Source: Fragilaria radians (lineage: Eukaryota > Bacillariophyta > Fragilariophyceae > Fragilariales > Fragilariaceae). From it: a stretch of DNA of 11,955 nucleotides. The notes beneath the pieces were generated by a model. That model did no database searches. It saw nothing but the letters and a program-made list of their open reading frames with translations, and was not told the origin of the DNA. The stretch lies in the NCBI GenBank assembly GCA_900642245.1, contig CAAAJI010001114.1:3207-15161 (forward strand), written 5' to 3'. A program made the translations under genes and the position numbers. Shown here piece after piece: positions 1 through 8,591 of the stretch. Every line of letters begins with the position of its first letter. The stretch's first letter is position 1.

Positions 1-1494
1 TACTTATCATGCCCATTAGTTGCATGGTTGAGGATTATCGGTTGCATATCCTCCAACTTCCATACAACAATTGCCTGAACAATCTCAAGCATTCACTATG
101 AAATACTATCTATAGTTGAAATTTATTGGACCTACAATATCCAGGATAAATTAGAAACTTGGTCATCATCGTCATAGGAAATTATTTCACATATGAAAAA
201 CAAACATCTAGCTTAGATCTACATTTTGCTGATTCAATATGATTGTGTAAGAGTGAAACATCTACTGTCTGGATAATTAACCTTGGAATTTCCAATTTTC
301 ATGACTTGACACGCTTTTGCGGTGTCAGTTTTATGTTTGCTTTTGCTGAAAGTACAAATTGAAGATCTTGATATTATCAATACTTTCTCTGAGGAGATCT
401 ACATGTCTACCATGATATTGCTTGGAAGGGCCTATATTTCTGTTTACAATGATATTTCTCCGAGAGTCAATCATTTTTCCATAGAAGCTCTACTTGAAAC
501 CAATATCATCTATATAAGCTGCAAGATGTAAACTTTATTCAGCATCAATTAGTCTGGGTCATGGTTAGCTTCATTAAAATCCAAATACCAAAGTGGTGCA
601 AGGAATTGGAATCTAGTTGCAGAAGTTCTTCAATTGTTGGCGCCTTATGCCTCGAGTCAAACAGTCGTGAATGCACTATTGTCGAAATAATGAAGAAGTC
701 TGTAAGAGCATTTGGAGCCTTCTTTTATTTTAAAGAAGGGGATAAATGTCTTAAACACTAAATTTATGCAAATGCGCCTTTTTTACATTTTAGGCCTTTG
801 GAATACACGGTTATGATAAATTAAATTCATATTTCTTGGGTACAAAAAAAGAAATTTGAATTAATAATTGGTGGTTGACTATTGATCGTTCTCAATTTTT
901 TTAATTCGTTTGTTTAGGGGGACAAGCAAAAGCATTCTGAACTGATGTAAATCTTTAACACTTCTTAATTCTTGCATGTTGATGAATTTGGATTCTGCTG
1001 CCGAGCTAGAAGTCATGTTTTCAAAGTCAAATTGTTAGGCTCTCGAACCCTAATGAATTAGCTAGACATCCAAACCTTGTGATCTGTGAATTTTCTCAAT
1101 TCCAGGCATCAAATGGATATTACGTACATTTTAAGAATCAATTAAGTTCACATGGTTAATTATGGAAATCCTCAAAGCCTTAATATTTATTTGTAGCATG
1201 TCTGTGTACTAAGAATGCATCCACATGTAAACATCCATTACAATTAGCAAGTTACCAAGGTATTATCAATGAATATCTATATTATCAAGTGGAGGAATAA
1301 CACCAGGTTCCAAAGGTGCATGGACCTCACCAAAACTATATCAATTAGTTCAGACTAGTCACTAGCTACAAAATGAAATGTTTTTCTTCCCTATTAATCT
1401 TGTAAGCAATATAGGAATACGTGTTTGTTGTCAATAATATGCAAAGTTTGTATCACTTAATAAAGATTATTCGTGTATCAAAGATTTAAAAAAA
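1..1494. other. AT-rich stretch without a supported gene
   Basis: I see no gene I can defend here. Two short plus-strand open frames (322-531 and 561-761) have no recognisable domain, no shared frame and no clear splice signals between them. The first contains an acidic run followed by a hydrophobic run and could be a relic, but nothing identifies it. Poly-A and poly-T tracts are common, for example around 844-900 and 1486-1497. The minus-strand retroelement frame ends at a TAA at 1495-1497, and I could not follow its homology further left. I found no second LTR copy here matching the candidate LTR near 3775-4100. Confidence 0.5.
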
Positions 1495-2312
1495 TTAGCC
1501 TAATGAAACACTCATGATGTCGTCTTGATGCTGCTTCTCAAGATGGGCTAAGTTTTGGTTGTATGTCAAAATGTCCTCACAAGAACCATCTCCTAATGAG
1601 ACACGATACTGTCTCCAGCCAACATTCACAGGCTCGCAATCCTCATCAACGCCAAGGCTATCAGTTACTTCTTCAACAACTTTTGCACTGAAAACAGAAA
1701 GATTCTTTCTACCACTTCATGTTGGGTTCACAAATAGATGGGTCAGAGTTTTCTCAATAATATCTCCGTCTCGAACATAAGGATGGGCATCATAAAATTC
1801 ATAGTAATCACAGGATCAGCAGTTTCAAATGCATTGAACCATGCATTGTCATCAGCATTATCATGTAACTATTCTGGATTCTACTTCAATGGGGATGCCA
1901 TCTCCACATGAATTAACAAATCAATTTCCTCGTCAGTGGGATATTCCACTGGAAGGTACAATAATCCATCATGGTAACGGAAAATTAACACATAACCATC
2001 AGGAGTCATGACCTTATATGTACCACAAAAATGACGGGTCGTACGAGATCCATCACATTCAGAGCACAAATGATTAACCTGCCCTTCCCATATCCAACCA
2101 TGCTATGGAATACACAAATCAGTAAAACCAATAGCCAGATTTACCATTTCAACATCTTCAGTGCATCCAATCACATCAATACCTTGGGAATCAACAGATT
2201 CTTCCCATAGTCTCACAGCTTCTCCGGCTAAACCATTGTTTGATCCACCATCTATCACTTCATCAAAAATTCTCTCACTAGCTCTCATTGGGGAAATTTT
2301 GACAAACAACAT
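1495..2312 (-). pseudogene. Retroelement polyprotein remnant: protease-like and post-integrase parts
   Basis: One minus-strand frame runs from 2312 to about 1800, interrupted by TAG at 2103-2105, 1881-1883 and 1869-1871. After a single-base shift near 1797-1803, a second frame runs to the TAA at 1495-1497, interrupted by TGA at 1717-1719. The first block carries D-G-G-S-N at 2252-2238, which matches the retroelement aspartic-protease-like motif D-[GS]-G-[AS]-N as I recall it from diatom elements. It is followed by TPDGYVL and by YPTDEEID, a motif that follows the protease in such polyproteins. The second block holds VRDGDIIEK, WRQYRVSLGDG and EDILTYNQ, the last resembling the region after integrase. 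Only about 105 codons separate the two landmarks, too few for an integrase core, so an internal deletion is likely. Cys-x2-Cys (CSEC) near 2066 is not an obvious zinc knuckle. Confidence 0.6.
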
Positions 2313-2344
2313 GGTTTACATTAAGATGCCAGAGTGAGTAACGT

Positions 2345-3718
2345 GTATCATCAGATCAGTATGGACAGTTGTTGCCTTTCTTGCAACGGTCTTGTTGATG
2401 CAGCAAAGATAGAGCAAATTGTTGGAGTAGTAATGGATGTATGATCATCTTCATTATTGTTATTATTTGATGATACTGCTGTCTCAATTGTTGTAGCAGA
2501 ATTAGCCATTGCTAGTGCACCAGATCTACATGGACCAGCACTTCCTCCACTTTGGCGTTGACGTTGCCTACACTTTTGAAGGAAATTTGTACAATTAGAC
2601 TTCAATTCTTGCTTATCTTGGGCGGTTAATGCAAAGTCTCCTTTGCCTTACCTATGATCGCCTCAACACTGCAACCTCCCGTATTATGACCACTTCCACG
2701 ACCACTCTGACAGCTTCCACGATTATCTGAAGCATTGTTAGATTTCATACTTTGCTGAGATCTTCAGCTTTAGCTGTAAATTCCACCATGACATAAGCGA
2801 ATGACAGTGATGACTTCAGCTGCTTAGCGGTATGTATCATATCATTCACAATATTTGCAAAGTCAGTATAATCTTGTTCACATGCAGTTAGCTGCCCAAT
2901 CTTCTCATGATCAGGTACACTAGACTGCGTAGTCTCTTCAATATCTTGATACTTCTCTTGGAAATTCTGTAGAAATTTACATTGGCTACAAGTATACTTT
3001 GATGTAAGCCTCAGTGTTGATAACTTCATCTGAGATTCTGTCTGTAACAAAGTCAGAGCACCATATCTATGCGAATCCAAAACAACAATTTGGGCATTTC
3101 CAGTTATGGGATGATGTTGAGCAATAACACTGACATGGCATAAGCATGCTGTCAGTCAAATAAGCTGTAATCTATTGTTCCCACTGGAGGAATGACAAAG
3201 TTTAAATCAAAATGCAATCAGCACGGTCAACGCTTGCCGTGGCTAACCACTGGCAATGAACACGGAAGTACTTGGACGTTTGTCAATGGAATTCATCATA
3301 GGATTTAGGGTGTTGACGTAACCCATGGTCAAAGTCAGTTGCATCAGCACTTGTTACTCCAGATGTCATCATGGCATTCCCGCTACTTATTTTGGTTGAC
3401 TTAGAAATAAAGTAAGTGTGGTAATGTCTCATCACAAAACACTTTCAAACTCATCAGCACCTAGGAGCAACTAATCTTCAGGAGTTCCATTTAAAAGCTG
3501 TGATGACCTCCATTTGTAATAAACTGCAAATTTCGGATCTGCTTCTTCACCTTCATTGGAACAATCTATGTAGCCCACTTTTCAGTCACTTTTATTTCAT
3601 CAATCTCAGTGGTCTCCATGATGAGTAAATCACCAATTCGATTATAGCCTTGCTCATTGCAATACTGACCTACCTTGACTGAAGGATCAAGAAGCCAATC
3701 CCTAACGCAATAGGTTGT
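2345..3718 (-). pseudogene. Gag-like remnant of the minus-strand retroelement
   Basis: Gag packages element RNA into virus-like particles. The first block (3718-3491, minus) reads YCVRDWLLDPSVK and later GDLLIMETTEIDEIKV, like the small N-terminal domain of diatom Copia-like gag proteins, with an in-frame TAG at 3566-3568 and a TAA at 3491-3493. Around 3400-3200 pieces such as DFDHGL, SYDEFH and WLATASVDRAD appear in one frame, and FVIPPVGTIDY follows in another. The longest intact stretch (3080-2745) includes GALTLLQTESQMKLSTLRL and a helical, Gln/Glu-rich run, consistent with a gag capsid-type region. Further frame changes follow: a Gly/Ser-rich GRGSGHNTGG piece near 2700-2670, an Asn-rich piece from AAT-type repeats near 2450-2475, and a possible CCCH-like piece (RCKKGNNCPY) near 2388-2359. 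No start codon is assigned, because the 5' end merges with untranslated sequence near 3718. Confidence 0.5.
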
Positions 3719-3761
3719 AAACAATAACAGTAAAATATAAAATATTAAACTAAAAAGATGT

Positions 3762-3773
3762 GTATGTGCACCA
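3762..3773 (-). other. Candidate primer-binding site
   Basis: On the minus strand TGGTGCACATAC lies one base downstream of a candidate LTR end (CCTTACA) and about 45 bases before the first gag-like codons. LTR elements start minus-strand DNA synthesis at a site beginning TGG, complementary to the CCA end of a tRNA, so position and first bases fit. I have not matched it to a specific tRNA. Confidence 0.35.
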
Positions 3774-3852
3774 GTGTAAGGAGACGTCCTGTACCGCTAG
3801 TGCATAGTAGATAGTAGGACTAACATATCCTTATATTTACTCATCTAGATAT

Positions 3853-3875
3853 GGATAGTTACAAGCAAACTATCC
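3853..3875. repeat. Perfect inverted repeat, 8-bp arms, 7-nt loop
   Basis: GGATAGTT (3853-3860) and AACTATCC (3868-3875) are exact reverse complements separated by ACAAGCA. The hairpin lies in the candidate LTR and overlaps the first copy of the ACAAGYAAACTAT direct repeat, so it could be a binding site or an RNA structure. Confidence 0.8.
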
Positions 3876-3903
3876 TCTTGCATATTGACCACAAGTAAAC
3901 TAT
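3861..3903. repeat. Direct repeat ACAAGYAAACTAT, 30-bp spacing
   Basis: ACAAGCAAACTAT at 3861-3873 recurs as ACAAGTAAACTAT at 3891-3903, with 12 of 13 bases identical. Short spaced repeats inside an LTR U3 region can act as transcription-factor sites. That role is inference here. Confidence 0.7.
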
Positions 3904-3965
3904 GATAAATGATTCATTACATAAACTTAGTGAGGCATAACTATTGTTTATAAATGGAAGGTATC

Positions 3966-3971
3966 TTTATA
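3966..3971 (-). promoter_or_regulatory. TATA-like box in candidate LTR
   Basis: The minus strand reads TGTATAAAGATACC here, with the TATAAA core at 3971-3966. It lies about 190 bases upstream of the candidate LTR end, a plausible place for the U3/R boundary promoter of the minus-strand element. No expression evidence is available. Confidence 0.3.
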
Positions 3972-4027
3972 CAATCCAGAACCGGATCTAAACTAAGACG
4001 GCTATAATAATAATCTAAATTAGAAGC

Positions 4028-4051
4028 CAACTCTTTAATTATAAAGAGTTG
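4028..4051. repeat. Perfect inverted repeat, 10-bp arms, 4-nt loop
   Basis: CAACTCTTTA (4028-4037) and TAAAGAGTTG (4042-4051) are exact reverse complements around an ATTA loop. It is the strongest local hairpin I found by eye. It lies upstream of the TATA-like box on the minus strand, within or just outside the candidate LTR. There is no following T-tract or coding context that would make it a transcription terminator. Confidence 0.8.
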
Positions 4052-4100
4052 AAGGTCTAGACTAAATTTTCCTTTTGGATCACCAACGAGTCCTTATCAG

Positions 4101-5634
4101 CAAGTTGAAGAGATTTCACTAAGTAGTTGGACAAGAAGCTTAGTAAGTCTCGCAGATCTCTTGAGAAGGATCAAGAACATCTCTTGAGAGAAGTTCCAAG
4201 ATTAACCAAGACTATAAAGAAGTAAAGGTTAAATTAGTTTATTAATTTACTTTGACCTAGTTTTAAATCTAACCGTAGAGCAAATACATGTAGCCAAGGT
4301 TCACAAGTGTCCAACCAAGCACAATCTCTATAACATGCTTTAAGCATTTGACGATGATGATGTGGTACCTCCAATCTCTCTTGAAGATGCCATTGGGGAT
4401 AATGTCACTGTCATCTTTCTTATCAGTAGATTCTCACTAAAATTCTCTGATTTCACTTACGATTTTAGATATCAAACTCCTCTACAGTGGTAGCTTTGCT
4501 CTTGATCTCACTTGATCTTCCTCACAAGGAATATTCTCACTCAGCTTAACCTTCACTTGGTTCCTGGTAGGCATACAGATGCGCTGAATGTTGCCCTATA
4601 ATCAGGGAATGACTAGTATTTGCTTTCCCCTCTACACTAAACTCAGACCCACACAAAGCCTGGCTTCATTTTACCTCACTCGGCATTTCTTAGGCTCACT
4701 ACCTTCACTTTCAGAAGCACCTCACTTAGCACTCTGCTTATTCCACTGTAGCACCAGCTTTTTAGACTTGATTCACATGATCTAACTACTTTGGTGTTAC
4801 TTTGTCTTGATTTGATTGATCTTGGATAGACTGACAGAATGTTCCCAAGAAAATTTGGATGAAAAACAGAAACACGTTGTGACAAGCGCAAAAGAAGAGC
4901 ATAGGACTTAACTCAAGAGAACCTGCACACAAAGACTTGAATAGTTGTTACCAATTGCAAGGTCCTCATCAACACTTTGGATATTACCCACCAAGCAAAA
5001 TCACCGCTTTGACACAATATGCGTGAAATAGCATGAACACTACTTCAACCACAATGCTTGTAAAGGACTAAGCAAAGCTTTCAACAGTCCGTATGGTGAT
5101 AATAGAAAGTTTCTTCGCTTTGTGTTGACAAAAGGTGGAAAGCAACCTTCAACAATGGGGCTTCAATCCTTCAATAATTCGATAATTTCTTGTTAGAATC
5201 TCACGAAACTTCATTGCTTAACTTCCCTTAACACGATAATGTAAGATCAAAGTTTTTAAACGATGTCAATAGAGACAGCACGTCTCTTAATCTGTTAACT
5301 AGCAAACAACCGCAAACGGTAGGTTGACGAAAGTGCTTTTTCGATAAATTGTGACTAATTTCTTTTCTACTCGTACTGAGATTAAATTGGCTAAATACGC
5401 CTAAAATAAACGGACATACTGAACGTATAGTGCAAATTCTCAAGGAGATTGCTAGACAATAGATACGTGACACATTCTTGATTTGTGCATCTGCGATAAG
5501 CAATGCTTCTGAACATTTTTATAGGCAAAAATATTACGATAACTTATTATGAAAAAGTTGGCTTTAGTTTCAATTCATTTACTAGCTTTCAACTCAAGAA
5601 TCACGGATTTAATGACATTTACCAGGAGGCTTAT
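4101..5634. other. Gene-poor stretch with weak coding-like traces
   Basis: No gene is supported. A direct repeat ATCTCTTGAGA occurs at 4156-4166 and 4179-4189. On the plus strand an open run of about 50 codons (roughly 4340-4490) has an acidic start and ends at TAG, with no start codon that fits. On the minus strand, a single frame from about 4770 to 4490 holds lysine- and serine-rich pieces such as SEGSEPKKCRVR and NQVKVKLSENIPCEE, interrupted by several stops. This could be an old pseudogene or chance. A minus-strand open frame at 5228-5503 shows no recognisable motif. Confidence 0.4.
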
Positions 5635-6531
5635 TCAATGCCGGATCAAATGCATTAGTATGTCGGAAAAGTCGTTTTTATCTCCGATGTTATCAGGAAC
5701 ATCACACTGATTAGCATCTGACAAGCTGGCGCTTGACAGCATAATTGGTTGTCCCAAATTGTAGAGGTCAGTTGCACCACTCAAGCAAGTATCGAGAAAA
5801 ATCTGAGAATTGTGTTTCATTCCCTCAAGTAAGTTAAGTTGTTCATCTATTCTCGGTGAATAATACAAAGAAATGTTTGTATTATTCGTTCGAGGATACT
5901 CATGATTGCTGTTCACATTGCATTCTCGTTCGAAGTGGTGCGCTGGACACGAGGAGGTGAGGATATGCTCCGATACTTCGTCACCAAAGTTTGAAAGGAT
6001 GGGTTCCATTCTCCTAAAGTCTGGCTCTGTCATAGGATTGCTTTTCTTCCTGCACCCCGTACCTTTGATTCGAATTCGATGAATGCGATGAGCTAGAAAT
6101 GCTTTCCCGCGAAGAAAGAATTCATGGTAGTATCCTCCCTTATCTTTGCCCCTACTCAACCTTTGAAATCCATAAAGATTCAGTTGGCGTTGAAATGAAG
6201 TCATCTTTGTTTGTTTAAAGTATTTTTGCATGATCCCAGTAACAAATATTTTCGGCTTATGAATGATGAAACATCTACCGTGTTGCTGCCATGATAAAAC
6301 TTCACTGAACCCACCGTGCTCAACAGCGTCTAACACAGCATGTAAGATGACAGGAAATCGAAGTAAAACACCTCCCCGAATGCTCGGATTACTCATTCCG
6401 TCATTGATCTCAGAACTATGATCTCGATAGTGATGCTGTATGTAATCCGAATTGCTATCCAAGTTACTAAGGCCATCAATGAGTGATTTCCATAGCTCGG
6501 AATTCTCTATATCTTCATTGAAATCATGCAT
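5635..6531 (-). CDS. HSF-type DNA-binding domain transcription factor
   Basis: The 298-residue product belongs to the heat-shock-factor family of nuclear transcription factors, which bind inverted GAA repeats and is greatly expanded in diatoms. The winged-helix domain spans about residues 58-145: the opening helix starts at RFPVILHAVL, a core W is at 81 in SWQQHGRCFII, KPKIFVTGIMQKYF follows, the recognition helix is at about 110-124 (MTSFQRQLNLYGFQR), and the wing and final strand are DKGGYYHEFF. Residues 144-163 are strongly basic and could be a nuclear localisation signal. The N-terminal 50 residues are acidic and Asn/Ser-rich. I see no clear heptad oligomerisation region, so it is shorter than classical HSFs. 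The ATG at 6529-6531 is the first in frame and leaves the domain complete; the stop is TGA at 5635-5637. It appears to be a single exon and is the only intact gene in the window. Its target genes cannot be inferred. Confidence 0.93.
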   Translation of the reverse strand: MHDFNEDIENSELWKSLIDGLSNLDSNSDYIQHHYRDHSSEINDGMSNPSIRGGVLLRFPVILHAVLDAVEHGGFSEVLSWQQHGRCFIIHKPKIFVTGIMQKYFKQTKMTSFQRQLNLYGFQRLSRGKDKGGYYHEFFLRGKAFLAHRIHRIRIKGTGCRKKSNPMTEPDFRRMEPILSNFGDEVSEHILTSSCPAHHFERECNVNSNHEYPRTNNTNISLYYSPRIDEQLNLLEGMKHNSQIFLDTCLSGATDLYNLGQPIMLSSASLSDANQCDVPDNIGDKNDFSDILMHLIRH

Positions 6532-7758
6532 AGTTTGAGAGATATAGAAGATGCAACCTCCTAGCTAACATAAAGATATCTTGGATCAAAGTGTTTCAAG
6601 GCTTTCAAATATGAGTGGTTTTGTCAAGTTCATCTAAAACTGAAAGAACAATTCTGTTTCACTTTTACTTACAGATTCGCATTTCGAAAAAAAGATACGA
6701 ACCACAAGAAGCCACGTCATGCTCAATTACGGTTGTTTATTGCTCCTTTTCTCCGATACCATAAATGAATGACGAGGAACAAAAATTCATCCTCAATGTG
6801 TGTAAATAAAATGCTTTGAATTCTGTATAGGAACAAAAATAAAGTGAATAAACTTCATAAGTATAAAACCTCTTAGGATCGGATTTGTAACAATCACGAA
6901 ACAGGTGGGAAAAGGAATATCATCTACACTTGAAAAACTGTTGTTTCATCTTCGATCATGACTTCCGGATCTTTTTCATTATGTTAATTCCACTTTGGGT
7001 GCCGATAAATCTAGCATTGATTCATGGAGTAGCATCCAGATAACTTCACTGGTTATGCGTCAAAATAACATCAAAAACTAGCCATGGAATCGGAAATAAA
7101 AGACTCAGGGCTAAGAAGCAAGATAGCTAATGTGATCAAAATGCACTTGCCAACCCGAAAGAAACAATGTCTGATTTTTCGGTATATGTGCAGAGGTCAC
7201 CATGCGCTTTAGGATCAAAAATGATCCTTAAGTTCTTAAGCACTCCTTGATATCTCTTTTGCTTAAGTGAAATATGAATGGAACTATAGCAAAAACATGT
7301 GGATCAGTTAGTGGGTGATGATAATGTACATTAACTTCAATGCTGGAACTTGCAGTCTCTGCGTTGCTCAGTTCAAGTAATGTGCAATAGTTGAGCCAAG
7401 TATATAACCTACTGTTGCCAAAATACTAGCCTTTATGGCCTGTGTGAATACAGAAACCCATGATATCATTTATTTAGATACGCTACTTGAAACAAACAAG
7501 AGACTATTTGATGCAAAAACTGGTTTTTCGTGGAGATTCTACGCTTGATAGAAAACAATTCAATTTTTTTAAAGAAGTAGACCTGAATTACAGGAAGCGA
7601 GGATGATTATTTATTAAGATGCTAGTTGTTGGCGCTGGCCTTGCTACTCAAATTTGGATAAGAAATAGTATACCTTAAGTTACCTTCAATCTAGTTATCG
7701 GGATTTTTTTGGTTGTCAAAGGCTGCTGAGCTACAACAGGGACTGATGAATTGAACTT
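6532..7758. other. Intergenic region upstream of the HSF gene
   Basis: I see no gene in this stretch on either strand. The part nearest 6532 must carry the HSF promoter. I found no exact GAAnnTTC heat-shock element close by; the nearest lookalikes, AGAACAATTCT around 6647 and TTCGAA around 6683, have wrong spacing. No TATA box stands out. Several A/T tracts occur, for example 7566-7572 and 7704-7711. Confidence 0.45.
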
Positions 7759-8298
7759 TTAATTCAAGGATTCTTTGTCATTGATTCCAACAGTACGTAG
7801 ATAGCGAGCATCAGGTCCAGGTGGGAGACAGATGTCGGGTCTAAACCCGCCATTGAGAGGTGTGCATTTTGCCTCACCATCGGAATAACATCCAGAGCAG
7901 CACCCGTTTAGGCATTCGGTACTCATTGTGCAGAGCCTCCAGTCTCCAAGTTTGGAAGGGAGGATCAATACAAAAGTCGGACCTGTACCCGCCATCTAGG
8001 GGAGTGCATTTCAAAACTCCTTCAAAATATTCGCTACTGCAAATCCGTTTTTGCATTCATTGCTACCTGAACACATGATCCAGTCACCCAGTCCTCCTTG
8101 TGAGCCTGTTTCCTCTTCTTTGTCAGTACCTGTAAAGAGACTTCCCTTGCCGGAAGCAGTGCAACCTTTAGCAGATACGATATCTCCAGAAATTCCTGTA
8201 ATGGATAAAGTACTCCCGTTGCAGAAATTCCATCGCCTGTAAAGTAATGTTGATATGAAAATTATGAAGTCGGAGTGCGCTGAACCAGTACCGCGATT
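7759..8298 (-). pseudogene. Cysteine-rich two-repeat protein gene, frameshifted
   Basis: The minus strand encodes two tandem copies of a disulphide-type module, each starting LGDW and containing NG[C]C, KCTPL and GG[YF]R. Copy 2 has the pattern C-x5-C-x3-CC-x2-C-x7-C-x11-C. The first copy starts in the frame open from 8298, loses one base within 8041-8046 (the first Cys of the CC pair is lost), continues in a second frame, then gains one C in the CCC run at 7958-7960, which restores the original frame for copy 2. The frame ends at TAA (7759-7761) after a short tail. Upstream of copy 1 is WNFCNGSTL and a Ser/Gly/Thr linker. No in-frame ATG precedes the repeats. A possible 3' splice site (TTTACAG) ends at 8237, so a 5' exon may be missing. 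I know no proven function; such modules are usually secreted or cell-surface. Sequencing error could also explain the two indels. Confidence 0.65.
7816..8091 (-). repeat. Two tandem cysteine-rich modules
   Basis: Module 1 covers 8091-7951 and module 2 covers 7950-7816, each about 45 codons. They align without gaps once the two single-base shifts are allowed for: LGDW, C, E-C, NG, C, KCTPL-x-GG, R-x-D, C and PP all coincide. Module 2 has an extra Cys (CCSGC) where module 1 has Glu. The spacing indicates a domain duplication. Confidence 0.7.
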
Positions 8299-8591
8299 CT
8301 ACGGTAGTCACAAGATCACAAGCGACACGACTGAGAAATTCCATGAAACTTCGGGAAAGTTCTGGAAGAACGAAGCAATCGGAATGAAGCCGAATATCAA
8401 CAAATCCTAGAAAGTAATCTATAGCTTACAATTTGAAATAGGAATTATTTGTAATTTACTTTTAGATACTTAAAGCCATCAAACATACTTCAAAGGATAA
8501 TTTGTGACGGCAAGTATTGGAAACAAATTGTTGATTGGAAGCTCAATTAAGCAAAATATAAAACAAAAGGTGAGAAACATATTTGTTTAAA
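8299..8591 (+). other. Leader region before the plus-strand Copia gag
   Basis: This AT-rich stretch separates the cysteine-rich pseudogene from the Copia gag start. A full 5' LTR and primer-binding site should lie here if the element were complete at its left end, but I could not find a TG...CA boundary next to a TGG-type primer site. A 5' truncation or a rearranged leader is therefore likely. A minus-strand frame stays open across roughly 8170-8440 but has no recognisable content. Confidence 0.4.

Larger units (their letters stand above)
1495..4100 (-). mobile_element. Decayed Copia-like LTR retrotransposon (minus strand)
   Basis: Read on the minus strand, the order is candidate LTR (from 3775 upward), candidate primer-binding site (3773 down to 3762), gag-like region (3718 to about 2345), protease-like DGGSN region (2250) and a tail resembling the segment that follows integrase in diatom Copia-like polyproteins (ending 1495). 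Integrase core, reverse transcriptase and RNase H are not found. Numerous stops and frameshifts show that it is dead. The outer LTR edge is not determined, so 4100 is a nominal limit. No matching 3' LTR was found at lower coordinates. Family placement is by recalled resemblance; the reading order and lesions are seen directly. Confidence 0.6.
3775..4100 (-). repeat. Candidate LTR of the minus-strand element
   Basis: The inner edge reads TGTAAGG at 3775 on the plus strand, that is CCTTACA on the element's strand, agreeing with the TG...CA ends of LTRs. It sits directly beside the candidate primer-binding site. The stretch has no coding signal, contains a TATA-like box at 3966-3971, two perfect hairpins (3853-3875, 4028-4051) and a diverged direct repeat (3861-3903). 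The outer edge is unknown and may lie beyond 4100. No partner LTR was found in the window, so this remains a structural inference. Confidence 0.35.

Noticed and set aside
322..761. Two plus-strand open frames (69 and 66 codons)
   Set aside because: They are in different frames, lack recognisable domains and lie in AT-rich DNA; this length is expected by chance.
1250..1345. Minus-strand piece reading HAPLEPGVIPPLDN
   Set aside because: Short and framed by stops; I could not tie it to the retroelement tail ending at 1495.
2359..2400. CCCH zinc finger (RCKKGNNCPY)
   Set aside because: The third Cys and His spacing cannot be confirmed because a stop follows directly; kept only as a note in the gag remnant.
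4028..4051. Rho-independent type terminator
   Set aside because: The sequence is eukaryotic, with no adjacent gene end and no T-tract after the hairpin.
5228..5503. Minus-strand open frame of 91 codons
   Set aside because: No domain, poor composition and no start context; no supporting neighbour.
6640..6700. Heat-shock elements upstream of the HSF gene (autoregulation)
   Set aside because: Nearby GAA/TTC pairs have three bases or none between them instead of two, so they do not fit the GAAnnTTC consensus.
8170..8440. Minus-strand open frame of about 90 codons overlapping the start of the cysteine-rich gene
   Set aside because: It has no recognisable motif, and the overlapping frame carries the clear LGDW/NGCC homology, so this one is probably incidental.
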